Notes under the pieces: model-generated
Told to the model about the DNA's origin: nothing
What the model saw: only the letters and a program-made list of their open reading frames with translations
The model's database searches: none
Shown here: one piece after another, positions 35,494 through 44,900 of the stretch
How the letters are laid out: each line of letters begins with the position of its first letter
How positions within the stretch are numbered: position 1 is the stretch's first letter
NCBI GenBank assembly: GCA_010645155.1
Contig: JAAGOF010000115.1
Location: 62,001 to 126,000, forward strand
Direction of reading: 5' to 3'
Origin: Tigriopus japonicus
Lineage: Eukaryota > Arthropoda > Copepoda > Harpacticoida > Harpacticidae
Length of the DNA: 64,000 bases
Translations under genes and position numbers: made by a program

Positions 35494-35939
35494 CCTCTCT
35501 TCTTGTTTTGATTTATGAGGTTAAAGTTGACCCAATCCTCAAAAACCAGAGCAAGAAAATCAAGCTGTACCTGTCAACAATGCGGCCTTCATTCACTTGG
35601 CTCAAGTTTTGAAGTGCCATGCACTTCCATAGCCACACAATGTTCCATTTGAGTAAATCACGCATTAGTTTGATAGGTTGCGAAAGACGAAATATCCCTT
35701 TCCGTCAGTCTGCCAAGCCTGAAGCAACCGTGAAATAGTACGGTATATTGAGGATCATTTGACGTCAGAATACAAAGTGTAGCCCTAACCGTACCTGAAA
35801 TTCCTTCGGACAAGGTACATTAAAGTCCGACAGTCCTACTTTCTTTCATCCGCGACTTTCACCGAAATATGGCACAAGGAAAGTCCATAGGACAACATCC
35901 AGGTATTAATTAACCTACCCTGAAGTCCACAACACAAAA
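35494..35939. promoter_or_regulatory. Shared divergent promoter region of the CPLANE1-like gene and IFT27
   Basis: Only 446 bp separate the two start codons, which point away from each other. There is no TATA box at a convincing position. At 35883-35896, 44 bp before the IFT27 ATG, GTCCATAGGACAAC fits the RFX X-box pattern (RYYNYY, 1-3 bases, RRNRAC) with one mismatch. Co-regulation is an inference from the arrangement. Confidence 0.45.
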
Positions 35940-36734
35940 ATGGAACTCAAATCGGTCGAAATTCCAAATATTTTACGAGCCAAGGTAAATTTATTTAAAA
36001 AAAAAAATTATTGATGTGTCTTTAGTGAACTTGTTTCGAATTCTAAGGTGGCCGTTGTGGGCGAGTCCAAAGTAGGCAAGACCGCTTTGTGCCAACAATT
36101 GGCGTCCGACGGCACAAATTACCCGAAGAATTATCTCATGACCCATGGCGCCGGAGTTCACGTCAAGGTCGGTTGATTCGGCTGCAAAAGGATAGACACT
36201 TCTACTGTACACTAAAAAGCTTTGAATGCAGGCCATCAATATCCCGGATACAAATGATTGCGTGGAGATGTATCTGTTGGATAGCTCTGGAAAAGAGCTA
36301 TACATTCCGATTTTGGAGGCACTGTGGAAAGGATCTGCCATGTTTGTGGCCGTTTACAATGTTTGTGACGAGGCTTCTTTTGGGGCAGTGGTCAAGGTGA
36401 GAGTCTAAATCTGAATTCTGGGGATGTCCTTAATGTGTAACTTATCAAATTTTCTTAGTGGATTGAACATGTTACCCGAATAGTCAAAGATGGCGAAGAG
36501 AAGAAAACGGAGCGGAAACTCATGGGAGTGTTGATTGCCAACAAAAGTGATTTGAGTGATCGGAGAGTCATTCCACCAAAGGCAGGATCGGATCTGGCTC
36601 AGCAACTCGGACTTCTTTACTTTGAGTGCTCTACCAAAGACTACTCAGGGGTGGAAGAACCTTTTTTCTACTTGGCAAGCGAATACCACAAACAATTCGA
36701 GGAGAAAACTGACCAAATTGGAAATTTTGTGTGA
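35940..36734 (+). CDS. IFT27: Intraflagellar transport protein 27, small GTPase (201 aa, four exons)
   Basis: Exons are 35940-35984, 36048-36167, 36232-36396 and 36459-36734, with GT-AG introns in phase 0. IFT27 (RABL4) is a Rab-like GTPase of the IFT-B complex, paired with IFT25, that links IFT trains to BBSome cargo exit from cilia. Seen: P-loop VGESKVGKT (residues 19-27); SDGTNYPKNYLMTHG, matching the IFT27 switch I region; PDTNDCVEMYLLDSSGKELY, where the Rab DTAGQE is replaced by DSSGKE as is usual in IFT27; guanine-binding NKSD; and ECSTKD in the SAK position. There is no C-terminal prenylation cysteine, as expected. Slightly longer than human (186 aa). Poly(A) signal at 36772-36777. Confidence 0.94.
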
Positions 36735-36771
36735 CCAATATGCTTTATGACTGAAATAGATTATTCTAATT

Positions 36772-36777
36772 AATAAA
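36772..36777 (+). terminator. Poly(A) signal of IFT27
   Basis: AATAAA, 38 bp after the stop codon. Confidence 0.7.
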
Positions 36778-36984
36778 CTCTTGAACATGGAAAGTTGAGT
36801 TGAGTAATTGTGGGGTCTTTGTTCCTAGAGCAAGTAGGTATCAAGATTAGCAACTAATTCTATGTAGTATTGGATCAACTGGCCCATTTACAATGCCCAA
36901 AAGTTTGATAGAAAAGATCAAATGTTTATGTTTGTGGCATATATAAGAAGAGTCAAGTTCGATTATATCATGTTACTCAAAATT

Positions 36985-37260
36985 TTACGTTTTTTTCCTT
37001 TGTTTTGTGACCAAAGTGATAGACTGAAATTATTTCATCAAAATGACAAAGTGTCCAGATTCACTTCTACAGATTTATGTTTGCTTAGGCAACCTCCAGC
37101 CATCTCATGTCACCTAAATATGTTTTTTGTTCGGGTAATTCAAATGTGGAACTTGCTCCCGCTCTCACTAAGATCATTGTTGTCTCTTTCGTTGTTTAAA
37201 AAAGGATTAGATCTTCATTTGTGTAACTCCATCCCATCTCAAAATGTCAATTCATCATGA
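36985..37260 (+). pseudogene. LINE reverse transcriptase C-terminal remnant
   Basis: The translation ends in the typical tail of LINE ORF2 proteins: FVRVIQMWNLLPLSLRSL followed by SLSLFKKGLDLHL (family pattern: PRV-x-WN-x-LP, then a short gap and FK-x2-L). Only the last 90 or so residues remain, so it is a 5'-truncated dead copy just downstream of IFT27. Confidence 0.65.
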
Positions 37261-37403
37261 GCTCTGTTGTTAAATGGTTTCGCCTTATTTCGTGACTTTA
37301 CTTCCAGATTGTCATTCAATTCTTATCCATGCCCTGTAGTCTATCATACGCTCTATGTGTTCTGAGTGGGAAGCAATAAGCAAGAAATATATTTATATTT
37401 GAC

Positions 37404-38167
37404 TTTGGGACAGGAAGTTTAGACGAATAAAAATGTCAAATTAAACGAAAAAAGACGAATAAAATTGACCGATTAAACGAAAAAAAGACGAATAAAAATT
37501 CCCAACAGACAGAAAAAATAAAAAAAATGAATTAGTTTCCCAAAAAGGCGAATGAACCTATCTTTTAAGAAAGAAGAAAAATCAAATGCCCGTCCAGACG
37601 AAAAAAGACGTTTAAAGCTGCTCCCACAAAATAGACATTATGGATGTCCCTATTGATAAGGACCAATCTGTCTGAACTGATCTGACTGTCAAAAACGGCG
37701 AAATCTAGAATATTCAAAAAAGGAAGTACCTAACGAGCAAGAATTAGCCAGTAGTACATATGTCAAAAAAAACCAAGAGTGAAAAATGCCTTTTTAAAGG
37801 AACGGTTTTTAGTACAGCTACAGTATACTTAAAATCAGATTTGCAAATCCAATAATTGTTTTGATGGCCTTTTAATTTATAAGTGTGGATTGTATTTTGT
37901 TTGTGCAAAACAGCAACTAACAATCAAATTATTACATTGGCTTATGATTGGTGGGGTTAAATATTTTTTGAAGTTTTTATTTGCTTGGAAAATTGAAAAA
38001 AAAAAACGCTGCAAGCGCTTGAAATCTAAGAAAATCCAAATTTTTGGCCAATTAGACGAAAAAAGACGAATAAAATCTAAATTGGACGATAAAAATTTCG
38101 CAATGAATAAAGGCCAAAAAGACGAAAAAAGACGAATAAGTTTATTCGTCTAAAGTTCCTGTCCCTA
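37404..38167. mobile_element. hAT-like element with GACGAATAAA subterminal repeats (copy D1)
   Basis: The ends are imperfect inverted repeats: GGGACAGGAAGTTTAGACG on the left, and CGTCTAAAGTTCCTGTCCCTA on the right before trimming of the last bases. An 8-bp target duplication TATTTGAC flanks it (37396-37403 and 38168-38175), as for the hAT superfamily. The interior repeats the words ACGAAAAAAGACGAATAAA five or more times, a layout typical of transposase-binding subterminal motifs. There is no transposase frame, so it is non-autonomous. Confidence 0.8.
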
Positions 38168-38175
38168 TATTTGAC

Positions 38176-38985
38176 ACTTTCCTTAAATGGAGTATCACGA
38201 GGTTTTTTAGAGCAAAATACAGATCGGCATTTGGATTTCATTTTTGCAATGCTTCTCTACCTTTGGGCTTAATAAACTTGGCTAGAAACAATCCAGGGTT
38301 TTACCCTTCGAAACCGAAACTTTAGTCAAATCACTTTTGTATTATGGTTTAGTTGCCCGTTTGGACATCAAAATGATGCAAAAGTAGCGATCCACAGTTC
38401 TTAAATTTGTTTCTATGGATTAGGAGTAGGTAGGCTTTGATAGTAATAAATGATCAAGAACCTTGTACCTGAAGACTCATTTGTCAATCACATGGCCAAA
38501 ATTGATGAAGCATAATAAAATGAGTAGAAAATTCAAACGAAAAAATGCCATTACTGGGCTTAAAACATTGTATTGAAGAATTTTTTAAATTTCTCCCCAT
38601 GTCTGGCAAGGTCATGTGTTATTTTTCGTAACATTGGAACGAGGTCTTTCTCTGTAATTATCACCATCACATTAGCTCTAATGGGTATCATTCAATAGAA
38701 TGCAGCAATTACACATAATTATATCATTGTGAAGCTTCCCGAAGCGGTGTATAACATTGTTGATGAACATGCCTTTTCATAATGGTGAAGCTTCGCTTCC
38801 CAAATAACGTCTAATTAGTGAAACAACGAGCCATTTTTTGACAATCCTACCTATTTTCATGTAGATGGGACTCATTTCGTTGGTCTTCAAGGCCCTCGAG
38901 CTAGCTTGCACACGATATCCCTAGTTGAACCCCAAAGAGTCATTTTTTGTTCCTTTCTAGTATTATAAAGAAAATATTGTGAGCA
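38176..38985. other. Intergenic / upstream of first DEG/ENaC gene
   Basis: No gene or clear repeat seen. It probably includes the promoter of the DEG/ENaC gene that starts at 38986. Confidence 0.35.
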
Positions 38986-41900
38986 ATGCCCAAACTTGAC
39001 CAATTTAAAGCGTGGATTGCCGAAATGGCTGAGTGTACAAGTTTGCACGGAGTCCCTTGGTACAACTTCACCAATAACACCGTGGTTAGAACTTTGGTTC
39101 TTTGTTTTTCGGTGTTTATGGTTTGTGTTATACCATTCCTCATTATTAGTGAAGTGATATCTTTTTCACAAGAGACAAGAATATCCAACTCTGTGGTTTT
39201 GAAAAAGGCATCGAGTTTAACGTTTCCCAATCTGACATTATGCCATCCGAAATTCTTCAGCAGGAATGTCACTTGACCAGCCTACATCTACATTTACAAG
39301 TTTCATTGAGTCACTTTGTGCCACATTTCTTGCTTGGAGTAATTTTTAGAGGGCCGGATCTTCATCAGTAACTTTTTTCATAAGCAAGGTAGGAAAAAAA
39401 ATAAAAAAAATAGATGGGGTTGGTCAAGTGACACGAGATACCATTGGTACGAAGGTCAAAAATGAAGCGTAAGTTGATGCTTTTGATAGGAGTAATTCAT
39501 TCGTATTTCACATCTTACTTAAACATTTCAAGCAGAATACAAAGAATAACAGGCAGATGCTTAAAATATGGCATTTGTACAAAATCTGTCGCAAATTTCA
39601 AATGTAATTCAAAGATTTTTTGCAAACCTGCGCAGAAACCATATCGTGAAAGAAAGGGCACTTTTGACTCATTCGGGACTTGCTTTCATATTTATCCAAA
39701 AAAGATAGATATCTATTTAACCTATTTACAGGGTGACACGGAAGTAGGAGAGCAAACGTAATTTGCTAAATAACTCCAAATAGTTTTGACTGGCAATTTT
39801 TTCAATTGATTTTAAAATGATAACCTTACCTTGAAGCATATATAGTTCAAGTTTCAGACAAAATGATCTCCTGTGGCCTTCACAACAGCATGGAGACGGC
39901 ATCTAGCATCACCACAGGATCGATGTACCACATCCTTTCCCATTGCGTTCCATTCAGCAGAAGAGCAGCCTTGAGGATATTCACACTCTTGGAGGGTTTT
40001 ACTCCAACCTTGCTCTCAAGAATGGACACAAAGTTGGATGAAATATCTTTGGTAGGAAGGGGCCATTCTTATTGAAGAGGATGTGTCTTTTTGTCTAAAA
40101 TTTAGACTACGTATGCTTCAGGAAATGGTCATCATTAGGGACAAGAACTCAAGACGAATAAACTTATTCGTCTTTATTCGTCTTTTTTACCATTATTCGT
40201 CGCGACAAATTTATTCGTCTAATTTGGATTTTATTCGTCTTTTATCGTCTAATCCGGCAATTTCACTCATCTTTTTTCGTATAATTAGTCAAAAATTGGA
40301 ACTTTTCTTAGATTTGAAGCTTTTTTCTCAAACTTGGAATCAAATACTGGAAACTTTAATGTTCATTTCAAGGGAAAGTTATGAAAGCCTTTCAAACCTG
40401 TGGATGGATATATCGGACTTTAAAATCAAGGGACAGAATCACAATGATGACCCTGTACAAATCCATCGTTCAGCCCCATCTTGAATACGCCTCGCCAATT
40501 TGGGCCCCTGTGACCTCGGCTGGTTTACAAAAAGTCGAACGAGTACTGCGCGTGTTCTCTCGAAACATTGATGGAATGCGCGGACTTAGCTATTGGGATA
40601 GGCTTAAGAGTCTCGGGCTGTATAGTTTAGAGAGAAGATATGAACGGTATCTTATCATTAGGGCTGAATATTTTAGGTTAACTTTTTGGGCGAATTATGA
40701 CATAATTAGGTTGCCAAAAATTACGTTTTAGGTTTTTTTCAGGTTGTATAGATAACACCTTTTTAGAGGCTATTCAGACCAAATATAGCCTTTTATTGAT
40801 TGCTCTACAGCAGTTTACTTTTTTACAAGAGTAAAAGCAGTGGAGCAGAGACAGAGGCAGTGGTGGGAAAGTGGCAGAAATGGCAGTAAAGAAAATTTTG
40901 TGGTAGTGAAATTTCTGAAGTGGCAGAATATGGCAAAAAGTAGAAGGGTAGGCAAAAAAAATCGACCAAAAAACAGTATCGAAAATTGTCGACCAAGAAA
41001 AGGAGATCAAAAAATTTTGACCTAAAAAACGAGATCTAAAATTTGAGCCCTAAAAAACGAGATGAAATGATTAAAAACGAGAAAAATTCGGCTCAAAGGT
41101 GACAGAATGTGGCGTTATGTGACTTCAAAAATGGCAGCGAGCGCCCGTAATTGGCAGTATTTCAAACAACTTTTGGCAATGTCTGCCTGAAACCACCTGG
41201 TAACGCTGATTTGGCATGTTGATGGGATGAAAATCATTGTGGCTCTCACTCCTCTTCTCTCATCCTTTGTTCTCGTGTTTTGTTTTTTGAAGACACTGGG
41301 TTGAGGGACCTTATTGTGCAAATGACTCTAGGATAAGTAAAAAAGTTAATATCAGGTTGAAAACTTAGTTTTAGGTAAAAACTGCCCTAAAAAGGCGAGA
41401 AAAATGTAAATTTTTGACTGAAAACCTAATTTTAGGTAAAATTGCCAGAATTAGGCGTTTTAGGTTAAAACCTAAGTTTTTATGTAAAACCTAAAATATT
41501 CAGCCCTACTTATCATCTATGCATTCAAATGCATTCACGGCCTTTGTCCAAATGCTGGGATGGACTTTTGTGTCAATGAAAGACGAGGAATCAGTTGCCA
41601 AATAAAATTAAAAAATATCATTGGAGATTGTAAATTGATTCGCACAATCAAATCAAATTTCGTATTGTTTAGAGCCCCAACTCTATATAACTTATTGCCT
41701 TGCAATATTAGACGATTTTACAATGTGATGGACCCTCTGAACAGTTTTAAATACGATCTGGACAATTTTCTACAAACCATACCAGACTTACCCTACGTAC
41801 AGGGAGAAGCACGATCAGCGAATTCAAACTCGTTAACAGATCAATATTTCTATCGCATGTGACTTTACCTTTTTGCAAGGTTGCATAATTCAGTTTTATT

Positions 41901-44900
41901 CTTGCCAGGGACTTCGTCTCTGACATCGGTTTAAAAAATCCGTAAAAAAATAGACACTTTTAAAAAAGTTCAACGCCAAAACTTGGGCAACAAAATATGA
42001 TCCACACTTACATTTTGTTGAGTCATAGCTCATGCTCGTATTCTAGTCACTCATTCTAGTCATTTCTACTATGTATAAATACGGGTATGTCTAGTCAAAT
42101 AAAGGAGAGTCAAACTTGTTTCCTCGAGAACTGAACATGGCGCAGTCGGTTTGTCCGACCTGCTGCCCTCAGTTCATGGAACTTGTGAATCGTGATAGTG
42201 CCGTTACACCCGTGGACATCCGAGGACAGTAGGTCGGAGAACCTGTGACCGGTGATCNNNNNNNNNNNNNNNNNNNNNNNNNNNNNNNNNNNNNNNNNNN
42301 NNNNNNNNNNNNNNNNNNNNNNNNNNNNNNNNNNNNNNNNNNNNNNNNNNNNNNNNNNNNNNNNNNNNNNNNNNNNNNNNNNNNNNNNNNNNNNNNNNNN
42401 NNNNNNNNNNNNNNNNNNNNNNNNNNNNNNNNNNNNNNNNNNNNNNNNNNNNNNNNNNNNNNNNNNNNNNNNNNNNNNNNNNNNNNNNNNNNNNNNNNNN
42501 NNNNNNNNNNNNNNNNNNNNNNNNNNNNNNNNNNNNNNNNNNNNNNNNNNNNNNNNNNNNNNNNNNNNNNNNNNNNNNNNNNNNNNNNNNNNNNNNNNNN
42601 NNNNNNNNNNNNNNNNNNNNNNNNNNNNNNNNNNNNNNNNNNNNNNNNNNNNNNNNNNNNNNNNNNNNNNNNNNNNNNNNNNNNNNNNNNNNNNNNNNNN
42701 NNNNNNNNNNNNNNNNNNNNNNNNNNNNNNNNNNNNNNNNNNNNNNNNNNNNNNNNNNNNNNNNNNNNNNNNNNNNNNNNNNNNNNNNNNNNNNNNNNNN
42801 NNNNNNNNNNNNNNNNNNNNNNNNNNNNNNNNNNNNNNNNNNNNNNNNNNNNNNNNNNNNNNNNNNNNNNNNNNNNNNNNNNNNNNNNNNNNNNNNNNNN
42901 NNNNNNNNNNNNNNNNNNNNNNNNNNNNNNNNNNNNNNNNNNNNNNNNNNNNNNNNNNNNNNNNNNNNNNNNNNNNNNNNNNNNNNNNNNNNNNNNNNNN
43001 NNNNNNNNNNNNNNNNNNNNNNNNNNNNNNNNNNNNNNNNNNNNNNNNNNNNNNNNNNNNNNNNNNNNNNNNNNNNNNNNNNNNNNNNNNNNNNNNNNNN
43101 NNNNNNNNNNNNNNNNNNNNNNNNNNNNNNNNNNNNNNNNNNNNNNNNNNNNNNNNNNNNNNNNNNNNNNNNNNNNNNNGGAAATGTTGAGTCATAGCTC
43201 ATGCTCGTATTCTAGTCACTCATTCTAGTCATTTCTACTATGTATAAATACGGGTATGTCTAGTCAAATAAAGGAGAGTCAAACTTGTTTCCTCGAGGAC
43301 TGAACACATTTTAACTTGGAGAGTTTCCTGACACAAAGAAAATTGGATTGAAAAGCCTATCTGACTATTTGAAGAATTAATGTCAGCAAATTTGCTTCTA
43401 AATATTGCTCTATTGAAAACGTCGAAATAAGGGCGGTATGAGCTCTTTTTTTTAAAATTTTTATGTTCTACTGACCATTTCTTGCTTATTCGGCACTTTT
43501 CCGTTTGTTAACTTTGTACATTTTGCCGTTTTGCACAAGAATGCAGTTGTTTCCCGTTAATTGGGCCACACATTTTGTCTACTTTATGGGCAACAGTTTT
43601 AATCCCTTTACAGGCAATTCATTAGTCTTTTTTGCCGTATAAGTCAGTTTTTTTCGTCTTTTTCGTCGTATTTGTCAGGTTTTTTCGTCTTTATCGTCTA
43701 ATCGGGCAATTTTATTCATCTTTATTCGTCTAATCAGGTAATTTTTATTCGTCTTTTTTCGTCTAATTTGACAGTTTTATTCGTCCTAACTTCCTTTCTC
43801 TAGTCATCATTTTATGACTAAATAAGAAAATGTTCGGCAAAATCTACTAAGTTTGCTGTCTTGAGACTTTCGGTCACCCTGTAATCCAAACGTGCCATGG
43901 GTTTTCGTGTATGACTTGAAAGTGATGCAAATAATGACGTTATCATTTAGCAACTAAATTGCAATGTGTCGAATCTTAACGGTTCATATGGGATTAACCG
44001 CCTGCATTTGGTTTGAAAATTCGTTTTTACCATTTCCAATTTAGGATTTAATGTAAGCGACGACTTGGCCAACTACATGGCTTTGGTTTTGGATCCTGCA
44101 AGTGGAAACTTTTATTCCTTCATGACAAAACGTGCGTCTGGTTTGGTTGGATTTGCCCAGAAAGAAGATTTCATGGAGTTGAAGGAAAACCTGGACCAAA
44201 TCTTATTCGAGCACAACATGGACTTGTTGGAACTCTTTTACGCATTAGCTATCGAGTACGTTGACCTCCCTAAAATTATTTGAAATTTTCAAATTCCTAA
44301 TTGCCAAATCATGTTGTGTTTTTACAATTCATTTTACAAACACATTGCAAAAGAGATTGAGAAATTGATCAATATTGATATCCTTTAGTTGCGAAGGTTT
44401 CGTGATTTATTGCGAAGTGGGCCAAGATCAATTACTCGCCAGGGGGACTTCCGATTCTTCGGAGGCTCGATATTGCTGTGGTTCCTTATTCAATACAAAA
44501 CCCACGTTTACGAACGCTGGAGTTTGTTACACCACCAATGCCACGGTTGTGGGAAAGCAAGCCTCTTTGTATGACGGAATCAAAGTTTGGGTGTTCATGA
44601 ATTATCAGGACACACCAGGTACGTCAACAATCTGTTTAATCATGATCCACCAATTCTTATCCATTCTTAACTACTTTTCAGAGTATAAAATGAAATGGAA
44701 AGGATCAGATGCTGTGGAACGACGTGGATTTGTTTGGACCATAACAGACCAAGATATTCCAGCGGTTTCTTTGAGTCATAATTTGCACAAAAGTCAACCT
44801 GGTACTACTAATCTGGTTAGGATCCGAAGAACAGAAGTATGTATGATGTAGGAAAACTCCTAAATTGTATTTTTTACCATCAGGCTGGGTATCTGATAGA

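Larger units (their letters stand above)
42016..43306. mobile_element. LTR retrotransposon with 122-bp LTRs; internal part mostly unsequenced
   Basis: Two direct repeats of 122 bp (42016-42137 and 43185-43306) begin TGTTGAGTCATAGCTC and end ACTGAACA, the TG...CA ends of LTRs. They differ at only one position that I can see (CTCGAGAACTG versus CTCGAGGACTG). CATTT is duplicated on both sides (42011-42015, 43307-43311). Each LTR carries TATAAATA and AATAAA. Right after the left LTR, TGGCGCAGTCGG at 42138 looks like a tRNA primer-binding site of the Ty3/gypsy kind. 922 N fill the inside, so coding content cannot be judged. The near-identity of the LTRs implies a recent insertion. Confidence 0.88.
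40136..43802. mobile_element. hAT-like GACGAATAAA element, copy D2, host of nested insertions
   Basis: The left end TAGGGACAAGAACTCAAGAC and the right end CCTAACTTCCTTTCTCTA are imperfect inverted repeats. GTCATCAT flanks both sides (40128-40135, 43803-43810), an 8-bp hAT-type duplication. Both subterminal regions (40150-40270; 43620-43790) are packed with TTATTCGTCT words, as in copy D1. Between them lie a LINE fragment (40375-41862), itself split by a hAT MITE, and an LTR element (42016-43306) containing the assembly gap. It sits in the first intron of DEG/ENaC copy 1. Confidence 0.75.

Noticed and set aside
35630..35700. Other X-box-like words (GGTTGCGAAAGAC, AGCCTGAAGCAAC) in the divergent promoter
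   Set aside because: They break the RYYNYY-N(1-3)-RRNRAC pattern at key positions; only the site at 35883 comes within one mismatch.
42110..43228. Open frames of more than 300 codons on both strands
   Set aside because: They run across the 922-N assembly gap and are almost entirely X.
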